A DNA stretch of 64,000 nucleotides from Phreatobacter cathodiphilus (GCF_003008515.1 NZ_CP027668.1:3265001-3329000), one strand, 5' to 3'. Positions 39,889 through 49,392 are shown, counted from the first letter of the stretch. Notes: a model not told the origin generated them from the sequence alone. Program-made: numbers and translations.

Positions 39889-40602
39889 ATGGCCGCAACG
39901 CTCAATTACATCGTCTTCGGATGGTATCCCTATTTCGCCCTGACCGTGTTCCTCGCCGGCAGCCTCATCCGCTTCGACCGGGAGCAGTACACCTGGAAGG
40001 CCTCGTCCTCGCAGATACTGCGCAAGCGCCAGCTACGCTGGGGCTCGAACCTCTTCCACCTCGGCATCCTCGCCATCTTCGCCGGCCATCTCGTCGGCCT
40101 GCTGACGCCGATCCAGGTCTTCGACGCCATCGGCGTATCGCATGGCGCCAAGCAGGTTCTCGCCATCGTGGCGGGCGGCGTGGCCGGCATTGCCTGCTTC
40201 GTCGGCCTGTCGCTGCTGCTGCACCGCCGGCTGTTCGACGCGCGGATCCGCTCGACCTCGTCCTTCGCCGACACGGCGATCCTCGTCATCCTCTTCGTCC
40301 AGCTCTGCCTGGGTCTCCTGACCATACCGCTGTCGCTCGGCCATCTCGATGGCCATGAGATGGTGAAGTTCATGACCTGGGCCCAGGGCATCGCCTATCT
40401 TCAGCCGGGCGCCTCGCAGGCGATTGCCGACGTGCACCCGATCTTCAAGGCGCACATCGCCCTCGGCCTGACGATCTTCCTCCTCTTCCCCTTCACCCGG
40501 CTCGTCCACGTCTGGTCGGCGCCGGTCTGGTACCTCGGCCGCCGCGGCTACCAGATCGTGCGCACGCGCGACCGCCGACGCGTCGCCGCTGCCTCCCGCT
40601 GA
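39889..40602 (+). CDS. narI: Respiratory nitrate reductase gamma subunit (cytochrome b)
   Basis: A 237-residue membrane diheme cytochrome b that oxidises quinol and passes electrons to NarH. Five membrane segments are seen. The four heme-ligand histidines are His57 and His67 (NLFHLGILAIFAGH) and His189 and His207 (KAHIALGL...LVHVWSAP), with the same 10- and 18-residue spacing as in E. coli. The ATG follows GAAGGAG. Confidence 0.98.
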   Translation: MAATLNYIVFGWYPYFALTVFLAGSLIRFDREQYTWKASSSQILRKRQLRWGSNLFHLGILAIFAGHLVGLLTPIQVFDAIGVSHGAKQVLAIVAGGVAGIACFVGLSLLLHRRLFDARIRSTSSFADTAILVILFVQLCLGLLTIPLSLGHLDGHEMVKFMTWAQGIAYLQPGASQAIADVHPIFKAHIALGLTIFLLFPFTRLVHVWSAPVWYLGRRGYQIVRTRDRRRVAAASR

Positions 40603-40624
40603 CCCGCCGCCCGAGGATTCCGCC

Positions 40625-41464
40625 ATGAGCGCAACCGCCCCCGTCCATACCCTCGTCTCCCGCCCGCCGCGCCAGCCGGTCAGCGTCAACGGCGTCGTCA
40701 TCGGCCGGCAGGACATCCTGCGCGAGGCGCGCAACCATGCCGGCCTTCCGGCCGCCGAGGCTTGGCAGGCTGCGGCGACCGCCCTGGTGGTGAAGGAACT
40801 CCTGACCCAGCAGGCCCGGCGGAGCGGCGTCACCGGCGTGCCGGCAACGGATGGCGAGGGGCGCACGGAGACCGACGAGGAGGCGGCCGTCCGCACCCTC
40901 GTCGAGAGCGCTGTGACCGTTCCCGACGCCACCGAGGAGGAATGCTTCCGATATTTCGCCGCCCATCGGTTGCGGTTCCGCTCGGCGAGCCTCAGCGAGG
41001 TGGCGCACATTCTCTGCGCTGCCGCTCCGGGGGATGGGGAGGGCAGGCCGGCGGCGCAGGCGCTCGCGGCCAGCCTCTGCGACACGCTGGCCGACAACCC
41101 CGCCGCCTTCGGCGACCTTGCGCGGCGACATTCCCGCTGCCCGTCGGCGGGGCAGGGCGGATCCCTCGGCCAGGTCCAGCCAGGCAGCACCGTGCCGGAA
41201 TTCGAGGCGGCGCTCGCCGCCATGGAGCCGGGAACGATCAGCCTTGAGCCGGTGGAGACGCGGTTCGGCTTCCACGTCATCCGGCTGGAACGGCGCATCG
41301 ACGGCGTGGCGCTGCCCTTCGAGGCCGTGCACGACCGCATCGCTCACTATCTCCGTGCGGCCGCCGCCCACCGCGCCCAGGCCCAGTACGTCGCGCGCCT
41401 GATCTCGGCCGCCGACATCCGCGGCATCGCCCTCGCCGGGGCGGACCAGCACCGCGTCCATTGA
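40625..41464 (+). CDS. Parvulin-type peptidylprolyl isomerase of the nar operon
   Basis: A 279-residue protein with a PpiC/parvulin domain at about residues 120-235: SEVAHILCAAAPGD, AAFGDLARRHSRCPSAGQGGSLGQVQ and EPVETRFGFHVIRLERR. There is no signal peptide, so it should act in the cytoplasm. A NifM-like helical region precedes the domain. A parvulin placed after narI in other nar operons is thought to help maturation of the reductase. It follows narI by 22 bp. Confidence 0.9.
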   Translation: MSATAPVHTLVSRPPRQPVSVNGVVIGRQDILREARNHAGLPAAEAWQAAATALVVKELLTQQARRSGVTGVPATDGEGRTETDEEAAVRTLVESAVTVPDATEEECFRYFAAHRLRFRSASLSEVAHILCAAAPGDGEGRPAAQALAASLCDTLADNPAAFGDLARRHSRCPSAGQGGSLGQVQPGSTVPEFEAALAAMEPGTISLEPVETRFGFHVIRLERRIDGVALPFEAVHDRIAHYLRAAAAHRAQAQYVARLISAADIRGIALAGADQHRVH

Positions 41465-41474
41465 GGAGAGAGCC

Positions 41475-41780
41475 ATGCTGCTCGGAGACCTGATCGCCCG
41501 CTTCGCCGACCCCCTCACCGTGGATGCGGCGCTTGCGGCCGTCGACGACCTCGCCCTCGTCACCCGCATCACGGTCAGGGCCGACGCGGCTGGCCTTTCC
41601 ACCGGCGCCTTCGCGGCGGAATGCGTGGCGCATTACGCCGACACCGCCAGCGACGAGGAATGGACGACGCTGATGGGCCAGATGGGCCGCGCCGAGGATC
41701 CGGGTATCGTCCTGATGCGCCGGGCCCTCGATGCCGGCTGCTCGGAGGGAACCGGCGGCTGCACTTGCGGGGGGCACTGA
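41475..41780 (+). CDS. Small uncharacterised nar-operon protein with Cys-rich tail
   Basis: A 101-residue protein. The first 80 residues look helical (FADPLTVDAALAAVDDLALV, EEWTTLMGQMGRAEDPG), and the last 14 residues, GCSEGTGGCTCGGH, carry three cysteines and a terminal histidine that could bind a metal. It follows the parvulin gene by 10 bp, and its stop overlaps the moaA ATG (TGATG), so it belongs to the operon. I do not recognise a named family. A role in metal or cofactor handling for nitrate reductase is only a guess. Confidence 0.8.
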   Translation: MLLGDLIARFADPLTVDAALAAVDDLALVTRITVRADAAGLSTGAFAAECVAHYADTASDEEWTTLMGQMGRAEDPGIVLMRRALDAGCSEGTGGCTCGGH

Positions 41781-42790
41781 TGGCCCACGTCGATGCCCCG
41801 CGGCCGCTCGTCGACGGCTTCGGCCGCGCCGTCACCTATCTGCGCCTTTCGGTGACCGATCGCTGCGACCTGCGTTGCTTCTACTGCATGGCGGAGCGAC
41901 CTGACTTCGTGCCGAAACGCGACCTGCTCAGCCTTGAGGAGATGCAACGCCTGGTGACGACCTTCATCCGTCGTGGCGTGCGCAAGCTGCGCATCACCGG
42001 CGGCGAGCCGCTGGTCCGGCGTGGCGTAGTCGACCTCATGCACGAGATCGGCCGCCATCTCGTCTCCGGCGCCCTTGACGAGCTCACCCTGACGACCAAC
42101 GGGACGCAGCTCGCCCATCACGCGGAGGCGCTCGTGCGCGCGGGTGTGCGTCGGGTCAACGTCTCCCTCGACAGTCTTTGCGCTACCCGCTTCGCAGCCA
42201 TCACCCGCGGCGGCAGGATCGCCGATACGCTCGACGGGATCGCCGCGGCACGCGCCGCCGGACTGGCGGTCAAGATCAACACGGTGGTGCTCGGCGGCGT
42301 GAACGACGACGAACTCGACGTCCTCGTCGCCTTCGCCCATCGCCAAGACATGGACCTCACCTTCATCGAGGTCATGCCGATCGGCGAGGAGGGCTATGGT
42401 CGCAGCGACCGGTTCCTGCCGCTCGACCAGGTGCGCGAGAAGCTCGGCCAGCGCTGGTCGCTGGTGCCGAGCCTCCACCGCAGCGGCGGTCCGGCCCGCT
42501 ACTGGCAGGTAGCGGAGACCGGCCGCCGTCTCGGCTTCATCGCGGCGACGAGCTGCAACTTCTGCGCGGCCTGCAACCGCGTCCGCATCACCGCGACAGG
42601 CCGGCTGGAGACCTGCCTCGGCCATGAGGCGGGAGTGGACCTCAGGGCACCGCTGCGGCTGGACCCGACCGGTCGCGCGATCGAAGCCGCCATCGATGCC
42701 GCCATTGCCGCGAAGCCGGCCGGCCATGCCTTCGCCGAGGCCTGGCAGCGGCCGGCCACGGCGCGCGGCATGCACGTCACGGGAGGCTGA
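41780..42790 (+). CDS. moaA: GTP 3',8-cyclase MoaA
   Basis: A 336-residue radical-SAM enzyme for the first step of molybdenum cofactor synthesis. The N-terminal [4Fe-4S] ligands are Cys29, Cys33 and Cys36 (CDLRCFYC), ITGGEPLVRRGV binds SAM, the C-terminal cluster is CNFCAACNRVRITATGRLETC, and the protein ends in the functional GG (HVTGG). Its place inside the nar operon lets cofactor supply rise with nitrate reductase. Confidence 0.97.
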   Translation: MAHVDAPRPLVDGFGRAVTYLRLSVTDRCDLRCFYCMAERPDFVPKRDLLSLEEMQRLVTTFIRRGVRKLRITGGEPLVRRGVVDLMHEIGRHLVSGALDELTLTTNGTQLAHHAEALVRAGVRRVNVSLDSLCATRFAAITRGGRIADTLDGIAAARAAGLAVKINTVVLGGVNDDELDVLVAFAHRQDMDLTFIEVMPIGEEGYGRSDRFLPLDQVREKLGQRWSLVPSLHRSGGPARYWQVAETGRRLGFIAATSCNFCAACNRVRITATGRLETCLGHEAGVDLRAPLRLDPTGRAIEAAIDAAIAAKPAGHAFAEAWQRPATARGMHVTGG

Positions 42791-42791
42791 C

Positions 42792-43526
42792 GTGGTCCTC
42801 GACCATCTCTTCGATCGCAACGTCGCCTGGGCCCAGCGCAAGACACGGGACGATCCCACCTATTTCGTCCGCATGGCGGAACAGCAGTCGCCGGAGCTGA
42901 TGTGGATCGGCTGCTCCGACAGCCGGGTCACGGCCAATGACGTTCTCGGCCTCGACCCCGGCGCCGTCTTCGTCCAGCGCAACATCGCCAACATGGTGCA
43001 CACCAGCGACATGAACCTGCTGGCGGTGCTGGAATTCGCGGTGGAGACGCTGTCCGTCGGCCATGTCATCGTCTGCGGCCACTACGGCTGTGGCGGCGTC
43101 GCCCGGGCACTCGGCGACGACCGCTCGGCCCTGGTCGACCACTGGCTGCAGCCGCTGGTCATGCTCCACCGCAAGCACAAGGCCGTGTTCGACGGGCTGA
43201 CACCGCGGGCCCGCCTCGACCGTCTCTGCGAACTCAATGTGCAGATGCAGCTGCGCCGGCTCGCGCAGACTCCCATCGTCGAGGGGGCCTGGCAGCGCCG
43301 CCAGCCGCTCCACGTCCACGGCTGGATCTACGGCGTGGAGGACGGCCTGCTGCGTGAGGTGGAGCCGCCGGTCGCCTCGATCCAGGCCCGCGACGCACTG
43401 GCAACCATCGATACCTGTGCCGGCATCCCGGCCGAACCCCAGAGCGCCGTGCGCCGGCAGGCGTTCGCCGCCTTCGCCGCCGAGCCGGAGGGATGCTGTG
43501 GCTGCTCGGTCGCGGCAGGTCGATAG
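42792..43526 (+). CDS. Beta-class carbonic anhydrase
   Basis: A 244-residue beta-carbonic anhydrase that interconverts CO2 and bicarbonate. Zinc ligands are Cys41 (GCSDSRV), His97 and Cys100 (CGHYGCGGV), and the catalytic Asp43-Arg45 dyad is present. The GTG start at 42792 lies 1 bp after the moaA stop. The C-terminal tail is extended and ends CCGCSVAAGR. A carbonic anhydrase inside a nitrate respiration operon is unusual; pH or bicarbonate balance during anaerobic growth is a possible reason. Confidence 0.94.
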   Translation: MVLDHLFDRNVAWAQRKTRDDPTYFVRMAEQQSPELMWIGCSDSRVTANDVLGLDPGAVFVQRNIANMVHTSDMNLLAVLEFAVETLSVGHVIVCGHYGCGGVARALGDDRSALVDHWLQPLVMLHRKHKAVFDGLTPRARLDRLCELNVQMQLRRLAQTPIVEGAWQRRQPLHVHGWIYGVEDGLLREVEPPVASIQARDALATIDTCAGIPAEPQSAVRRQAFAAFAAEPEGCCGCSVAAGR

Positions 43527-43541
43527 AAGAGGTTGAAGCCG

Positions 43542-44738
43542 ATGGCCACGACCATGGAAATACGGCGCGCCTGGAACGGCCCGGCCCTTTTCAGCTACGG
43601 CTTCCGGCCGTTCTTCCTGTCGGCGGCGGTGCTCGCGGCGCTGCTGGTCGCCACCTGGGTGCCCTGGCTGTTCGGCTTCGGCGCCCTTCCCGGTGCCCTC
43701 CCACCCGTCGCCTGGCACCAGCACGAACTGCTGTTCGGCTTCGTGCCGGCTGTCGTGGCGGGCTTTCTCCTCACCGCCGTTCCCAATTGGACGGGGCGGC
43801 TTCCCGTCGTCGGACGGCCGCTGATGCTGCTCTACGCCCTGTGGATCGCCGGACGTCTCGTCGTGCTCGATTCGGCCCATCTTCATCCCGCCGCGGTGGC
43901 GGCGATCTCACTCGCTTTCCCGCTGGCGCTGCTCGCGACGCTCGCGCGCGAGATCCTCGCCAGCGGCAATCGCCGCAACCTCAAGGTGCTTGCCGGCGTC
44001 GGCATGCTCGCCGCCGCGCAACTGGTCTTCCACGTCGAGATCGGCCGTCAGGGCCATGCGCTCTTTGCCGATCGCCTTGCGGTCGCGGCGATCCTCATGC
44101 TGGTGATGATCGTCGGCGGCCGGATCGTCCCGAGCTTCACGGTCAACTGGCTGAAGCGGGAAAATCCGGGGCGCCTGCCGGTCCCCTTCGGCCGCTTCGA
44201 CATGGCTGCCATGGGGGTTGCGGGCGCGGCGCTGGCCCTGTGGATCCTCTCCGCAGGACTGCCGGTGCTCGAGCCCTTGGCCGGCGCCGCCATGCTGCTC
44301 GCGGGTGCCGCCCAGGCGGCCCGGCTGATGCGCTGGGCCGGTGACCGCACGCTGGCGGAACCGCTGGTGACCGTTCTGCATGTCGGTTTCGTCTTCGTGC
44401 CCGCTGGCTTCGCGCTCCTGGGTGCGGGCCTGCTGATTGGGGACGTGCCGCTGCGTTCGGCCGGCATGCATGCCTGGACGACGGGCGCGATCGGCCTGAT
44501 GACGCTCGCCGTCATGACCCGCGCCACACGCGGCCACACGGGGCAGGCGCTGACGGCGCCGCCCTTGACCGTGGTGATCTATGCCCTGGCGCTGGCCGCC
44601 GCCCTCCTGCGCATTGCAGCATCCCTGGTGGCCCCGGCGAGCCTGCCGCTGATGGGGCTTGCCGGCCTCGCCTGGGTCGGCGCCTTTGGATTGTTCTCGC
44701 TCGCTTACGGGCCGCTGCTCCTTCAACGGCGGCGTTGA
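43542..44738 (+). CDS. nnrS: NnrS family heme-copper membrane protein
   Basis: A 398-residue membrane protein with about 12 segments. Family signatures are LFSYGFRPFFLSAAV, the WHQHELLFGFVPAVVAGFLLTAVPNWTG stretch (quoted in parts), GGRIVPSFTVNWL and AIGLMTLAVMTRATRGHTGQ, with conserved histidines for heme and copper. NnrS protects against nitric-oxide and nitrosative stress in denitrifiers. ATG at 43542 is preferred; AGAAGAGG lies upstream. Last gene of the nar operon. Confidence 0.95.
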   Translation: MATTMEIRRAWNGPALFSYGFRPFFLSAAVLAALLVATWVPWLFGFGALPGALPPVAWHQHELLFGFVPAVVAGFLLTAVPNWTGRLPVVGRPLMLLYALWIAGRLVVLDSAHLHPAAVAAISLAFPLALLATLAREILASGNRRNLKVLAGVGMLAAAQLVFHVEIGRQGHALFADRLAVAAILMLVMIVGGRIVPSFTVNWLKRENPGRLPVPFGRFDMAAMGVAGAALALWILSAGLPVLEPLAGAAMLLAGAAQAARLMRWAGDRTLAEPLVTVLHVGFVFVPAGFALLGAGLLIGDVPLRSAGMHAWTTGAIGLMTLAVMTRATRGHTGQALTAPPLTVVIYALALAAALLRIAASLVAPASLPLMGLAGLAWVGAFGLFSLAYGPLLLQRRR

Positions 44739-45820
44739 GGCTCCGGTGATCCCTCTATCGCCGCGATGATGCGGCAAGACGACGCCAAGCGCCCGGCCGA
44801 GGATGCAGTGCTGGCACAGTTCAACGCCAGACCCGATCGCAGCTACATTGCTGCTGGGAGGGCCTTGGAGGCAAAGGGGAGCGGTACTGCAGGGGCGGCT
44901 GTTGCAGTTGGGTCCGCTTGGCGCCGCCAAAGCAGACCTTCGACGACTGGCGGCAAGCAGACGTCCGCGGGAATTCCAGCGGCGCAGCAGCTTCTAACCC
45001 GGAGCCACCGGGCGAATTTCGCAACGGCTTCAGCAAAGGCCAAGTGCTTGACCGACCCCGATATCCCGCGGTCGCCAGAAGTCAGAGTTTCGCAACGCAA
45101 AGCCGCTGGTTCACGCGGCTCGCGAAGATCAAGGATTCCAGCCCGGGAGAGGCCAAGGAGACGCTGAACGCTGGTCGAACGCAATCCACGTCGGCGGTTC
45201 CCGCTGCTTTATGGGACCCGGATGACCAAGCACTTTGTCGGGATGGTTGACAGCAGACTCTGCTTTCTCGTCGCTAGAACCTTCCTTCCCAGCCGCCGGT
45301 TTTGGGCGAGATTGCTGGCCAGGAGCAGCGCCGCCGCGCATACCACCTTTTGAAGCGCCTAACTGAGACGGTGAAGCTCACTCAAGAGGAGGTAAAGAGC
45401 GGCATGCCAGCCAGACTGGAACCTGGCATCGGCTGAAGGTGCGTGGCCGCGAAGGTTCGTGATCGCGGTGGCGACTTCCGCTAGGGTATTCGCTCGCTGC
45501 GGCGTGGGGGCAAAGAGAGGCTCGACGCTCCGTCCTTAAGCGCGCGATTGCTGAGCTAGAGACGCGTCCAAAGTCACCTCCAAGGGTGAGGAGTAGTCGC
45601 GCCCGCGGCAGTGTCACTCCGCCGATTGAGGTGGCGATGTTAGCCCCGGGGCAGGCAAGCGGTTAGCAGGGTCCACGCCATCTGCTTCTGCCATATCAGC
45701 ATGCTCCAACACTTCGCTTCCGCTAAACGAAGGTTACAGTGAATGTGACGAGCCGCAAGCGCTGCGCTGAGCCCTTCATCCCCACTGCTAGGGGGAGACG
45801 CGTTTGCCCGCCGCCCGCCG
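44739..45820. other. 1.1-kb gap without a convincing gene, with palindrome copy 3
   Basis: No open frame here has coding-like composition on either strand. One degenerate palindrome, GTCCGCTTGGCGCCGCC followed by AAAGCAGACC (44912-44940), resembles copies at 17897 and 29917. From 45278 to 45436 on + an unstarted frame reads like the C-terminal 52 residues of a protein (GEIAGQEQRRRAYHLLKR, then TETVKLTQEEVK) and may be the remnant of a lost gene. The gap marks the break between the nar operon and the accessory region. Confidence 0.5.
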
Positions 45821-46228
45821 TCACTCGGTCCCGGGGCCGGCGGCGATGTCGGTCGAGCTGTTAAGCAACTGAGACACTGCGGTGATCAACTGAGCGGAAG
45901 CGAATGGCTTGTGCAGGAGGACGCTGTGCGGCACCCCCCGCGACGTCCATTGGTCAGCGCTGGCGCCGGTCATATAGATCACGGGTAGATGCGGCTTGGC
46001 CTCGCGCGCCCTTTGCGCGAGGTCCCAGCCGGTGATGCTGTCGGATCCTATGTCAATGTCGGTGACTAGGGCCCTGATGCTGTCGAGATGTATATCCATA
46101 AGCGCCAGCGCTTCTCGGCCGCTGGCCGCACCCAACACGGCATAGCCCGCCCCTTCCAATCCATCCTGCACGTCCAGGAGGAGGAGGGCTTCGTCCTCCA
46201 CCACCAAAAGCGGAACTGATTGTGTCAT
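45821..46228 (-). CDS. Single-domain response regulator
   Basis: A 135-residue receiver domain without an output domain. The acidic pair is Glu11-Asp12 (VVEDEA), the phospho-acceptor Asp57 is in LVTDIDIG, the Thr is in YMTGAS and the lysine is Lys107 in LLHKPF. Such receivers accompany HWE/HisKA_2 kinases in Alphaproteobacteria. It is divergent from, and 148 bp from, the HisKA_2 kinase gene, so the two likely form a pair. The ATG at 46228 is chosen on family length. Confidence 0.88.
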   Translation of the reverse strand: MTQSVPLLVVEDEALLLLDVQDGLEGAGYAVLGAASGREALALMDIHLDSIRALVTDIDIGSDSITGWDLAQRAREAKPHLPVIYMTGASADQWTSRGVPHSVLLHKPFASAQLITAVSQLLNSSTDIAAGPGTE

Positions 46229-46376
46229 CACCAGTCTTCTCGGGCTTTTGGCGGCCATGGTGGCAACCTCGAACGCACCTCAACGCTCATGTGACGGCTC
46301 AGTTCCATGATGATCGACGGGAACACATTTATGACTTATCACCGCTGCTTCGCCATGAGCTTTGAGCGGGCCGGGA

Positions 46377-48089
46377 ATGTCACTGCGTCGGCGCATGTAC
46401 GCGATGGGTGTGGTCGGGCTCGTTCCGCTCCTCGCCGCCGGGAGCTGGAACGAGTGGAGCAACCGTGCCCTGCGCGAGGCGGAGCTACGGACCAATCTCG
46501 TCGAAGAAGCGACATATGTCGCTAGCGAATTTCAAAGGCAGATTGAGGGGGTCCAGAGCCTCCTGCTGACCCTTTCGGTTATCCCGGTTGTGCGGGGCAC
46601 TGGGGTCATTTCCTGCGACCAACTTTTTGACCTTGTGAGGCCGCAGAACCCGGTTCTCGCCGCCATCGGCGCCACCGACCGGCAGGGCAATGTGATCTGC
46701 GCGTCCGACCGTCAGCCCGGTGAACTGCTTCCGCCCATTGCCGACCGCCCCCACTTTCGCAAGGCGATGGAGACCAGACGCCCCGCGCTGGGGGCATACG
46801 CCTATGGCAGGCGGACCGCTCGCCACGTCATTCATGTGGCTGTGCCTTACGACGATTCGGCCGGCACCCTCGCCGGCGTGGTGTTCGCCTCGGTCAGCCT
46901 CGATGTGATCGCCCGCCGCCACGACCTGCCCCAATGGAATGCGAGTAAGGTGATCACCGTCATCGACGGCGAGGGGGCAATCATCATGCGCCAGCCCGAC
47001 TATGCGCGGTTCGTAGGGCAAAGGATCGAGGACGGTCGCTGGAACCGGCTACGGTCGTTTACCACACCCGGGAATTATGACGCCGTGTCGTCAGTGGATG
47101 GGGTGCATCGCATCGTCGGGTATTCACCACTCAACGCCGAGCCCCTGGGTCTCTTCGTCGGCATTGGCGTGGACAAGGCGGCAGCCTTCGCGCCCCTGAA
47201 CGCCGCTACGCTCCGGTCTCTCCTGGCCACCCTCGTGGCGCTTGCCCTCGCCTTCGGCACCGCGTGGCTGGTTGCCCGCAACCTCATTGGAAAGCCCTGG
47301 CGGCGCACCCTGCGGGCAGCCCGGCGAATGAAGGAGGGAGATCTGACGGCCCGCGTCGCCGTCATCGGCAAGGGAGAGTTCGCCGACCTCGCCGCCGCCT
47401 TCAACTCGGTTGCGGACCAGCTTGTGGCGGCGCTCTCGCGCAAGGACATGTTGCTGAGGGAACTAAGTCACCGCGTCATGAACAGTCTCCAGGTCATACA
47501 GTCAGTCTTGAGGCTCCAGGAACGCTCCGCCACCGCTGAGGAGACCAGGGCCCAACTGCGCGATGCGGCGAGCCGCGTCCAGGCGGTGGCCATGACCTAC
47601 CGCCGCCTCCATGAGCTGAACGGCACCGACGCAGTCGATATCGGAGAGTTGGCGGCCGCTATCGCCGAGGAAATTTCTCGCTCGCTTCTGCAGTCGAAGG
47701 AGCAAATTACCGTTGAGTGCCAGTCGCGATTCATCTCCCCCCAGCGCGCGATGCCATTTGCGCTGATCGTGAACGAGCTACTGACCAACGCCGCCAAGCA
47801 CGGTGGGAACGCCGCCATGATCGGGCTTAGCTTGCAGGTCGAGGGAGATGTGGTCGCCCTCTCAGTGACCAACGCGCGGTCGAACGATAGCAGCCGAGCG
47901 AGATCAGGCGCGGGGTTCGGCACCCGGATGATCAAAGCCATGGTGCAGGACCTTGCCGGCAACGTGCGTCAGGTCGAGAGCGTAGACCTCTTCGAGACGC
48001 AGATCACGTTTCCGGTCGCCGACCCACAGGAGGTGCAGGACCCCCAAGAAGCGAAACGGCACATGATGGCGCAGCCGAGAACGACATAG
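46377..48089 (+). CDS. HisKA_2-type sensor histidine kinase with dCache sensor
   Basis: A 570-residue membrane sensor kinase. A membrane segment at about 8-25 and one at about 275-300 flank a periplasmic dCache domain (GATDRQGNVICASD, IADRPHFRKAMETRRP, AYAYGRRTARHVIHVAVP). A HAMP domain follows, then the HisKA_2 box LLRELSHRVMNSLQVIQSVL with His365, and an HATPase with VNELLTNAAKHGG and GAGFGTRMIKAM. The ATG at 46377 has a GGGCCGGGA sequence upstream; a TTG 5 codons earlier is weaker. The ligand is unknown. Its partner is probably the divergent receiver protein. Confidence 0.9.
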   Translation: MSLRRRMYAMGVVGLVPLLAAGSWNEWSNRALREAELRTNLVEEATYVASEFQRQIEGVQSLLLTLSVIPVVRGTGVISCDQLFDLVRPQNPVLAAIGATDRQGNVICASDRQPGELLPPIADRPHFRKAMETRRPALGAYAYGRRTARHVIHVAVPYDDSAGTLAGVVFASVSLDVIARRHDLPQWNASKVITVIDGEGAIIMRQPDYARFVGQRIEDGRWNRLRSFTTPGNYDAVSSVDGVHRIVGYSPLNAEPLGLFVGIGVDKAAAFAPLNAATLRSLLATLVALALAFGTAWLVARNLIGKPWRRTLRAARRMKEGDLTARVAVIGKGEFADLAAAFNSVADQLVAALSRKDMLLRELSHRVMNSLQVIQSVLRLQERSATAEETRAQLRDAASRVQAVAMTYRRLHELNGTDAVDIGELAAAIAEEISRSLLQSKEQITVECQSRFISPQRAMPFALIVNELLTNAAKHGGNAAMIGLSLQVEGDVVALSVTNARSNDSSRARSGAGFGTRMIKAMVQDLAGNVRQVESVDLFETQITFPVADPQEVQDPQEAKRHMMAQPRTT

Positions 48090-48179
48090 TCTCTTCAACG
48101 GGAAGAACAGAGGTTGAGCCCGGAACCGCACCGCCTACCCTGCCGCCATAGACCCGCGCCCGCCGATCGCCTTCAAAGA

Positions 48180-48527
48180 TCCACCGGACTTCCCAGGGCA
48201 GAACCGGACACACCGCTACCGGATGATCGAGGGCACCGGAATCGGATCGTCGGCACGATCCGCTGGGAACAGCTTGGCCTTCCTCGCGAGCGATGGGTGT
48301 GGGGAATCAGGGTCCCGCCGGTGGCGCGCGACCGCACCCTCACGCCGGGCGGCATGGCGCCGACCCAGCACGAGGCCCTGGCCGCCCCGAAGGCTGCATG
48401 GCTCCCCTATGAGGACAGTCCAGACTGGCCGCCCCGGCATTCGGCTGCGTGGCTAGCTCCGGGCCCTCGGGAAGGTCCTGGCCCATCGCGCCCGCGCGGC
48501 GAGCCGCGGCGATGGCAGAGGCGCTGA
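48180..48527 (+). pseudogene. Decayed copy of a small W-rich hypothetical protein (family a)
   Basis: Frames here read HRNRIVGTIRWEQLGLPRER then WVWGIRVP, then TQHEALAAPKAAW and YEDSPDWPP, resembling a short rhizobial protein family with a GRI...W.WSI core and an EEAKAxFKAAW end. An earlier piece (IAFKDPPDFPGQNRTHRYRMIE) is in another frame, so a frameshift near 48235 splits it. The YEDxPDWPP...AWLAPGPREG tail recurs at 54800. The intact function is unknown. The 48090-48576 gap holds nothing else. Confidence 0.5.
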
Positions 48528-48576
48528 AATTGAACAGAGGAGCGTGACGAGTTCGCGCGCTCTAGCCCGTCGCCCC

Positions 48577-49098
48577 CTAATCGTTGCGCAGGTGAAGCCA
48601 CCAGGGCCCGTCTACATGCCGAAAAGCCCAAACGCGCCGGCGGCCGGACGCTTGGATGACGTCTAGATCTGGCACGATCTCGCCATCAGGAAACTCTCCC
48701 GACGCCGACCACACATAGCTTCGACTGAAGCCCCTTGGGCCCCACCCTCTTGCATAGGCGAGAAAGTCGACTTGCTTGTTGTCAGCATGAACGGTGATGC
48801 CCCTCGGTATGCCGAGCTCCTTAAACCGTCTGCGGTAGTCTGCCAAGCGCTCGCCCCGCACGCCAACCGATGAGAGATCGCCGGGCTCGGTCCAATCCTC
48901 ATCAATGCGGACAAGACCCGTGTCCTGATGCGCCATAGCGACGAGGGCCTCAAATTGCACGCGGTGCGCATGCAGGTGCGCGATCATCGCAGCATCGTTT
49001 GGCGGACCGTCACCGCCGCGCTCCTGTGCAGCCCGCGAGGTGGTCGGAATACCAAGCGCTAGGGCGGATAGGCAGGTTCGTCGAGAAAGAGCTATCAT
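48577..49098 (-). CDS. Exported hypothetical protein
   Basis: A 173-residue protein. The leader SRRTCLSALALGIPTTSRAA is Tat-like, so the mature part should be periplasmic. The body contains DEDWTEPGDLSSVGV, a Tyr-Arg-rich stretch and a C-terminal DVIQASGRRRVWAFRHVDG and PWWLHLRND. The family is not recognised. The ATG at 49098 is preferred because it puts the signal peptide at the start. No operon partner. Confidence 0.7.
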   Translation of the reverse strand: MIALSRRTCLSALALGIPTTSRAAQERGGDGPPNDAAMIAHLHAHRVQFEALVAMAHQDTGLVRIDEDWTEPGDLSSVGVRGERLADYRRRFKELGIPRGITVHADNKQVDFLAYARGWGPRGFSRSYVWSASGEFPDGEIVPDLDVIQASGRRRVWAFRHVDGPWWLHLRND

Positions 49099-49290
49099 GA
49101 GGGGAGCGATCACTCGTAGCGTTTGTCGTGGTGCCGCTCTCGTGCCCACCTGTTTCTGCCAGATGTCGCGCGAGGTTCGCGGGCGCTCGACGACCCTAAA
49201 GCCGGACGTTCGGGCTGCGAATGTCGCGGCACACTCGGCCGCTGCCTCTGCATGATCTCAGGGGCTGAGGCTTCACCTCGGCGAGGATTA

Positions 49291-49392
49291 TCAAGGAAGC
49301 CGGATACCAATCCAGTCGACCTCAGGGACCGCCCACAGCAGGGCTGTGGCTACGGCCGTCAGGGTCACGGCGGCAAGAAGCATGCGGCGCAT
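49291..49392 (-). CDS. Single-TM microprotein (33 aa)
   Basis: A 33-residue frame, MRRMLLAAVTLTAVATALLW then AVPEVDWIGIRLP, with a basic N-terminus, one membrane segment and a short acidic tail. The topology and clean start-stop fit a real small membrane protein, but the ribosome site is weak. The rest of the 49099-49553 gap shows no gene. Confidence 0.45.
   Translation of the reverse strand: MRRMLLAAVTLTAVATALLWAVPEVDWIGIRLP

Noticed and set aside
41475-41780. Calling the 101-aa nar-operon protein a ferredoxin or NapF-like protein
   Set aside because: It has only three cysteines, all in the tail, with no CxxCxxC pattern.
44766-45250. Several overlapping 100-130-codon frames after nnrS
   Set aside because: None has a ribosome site with coding-like composition or a recognisable domain; all are mutually overlapping.
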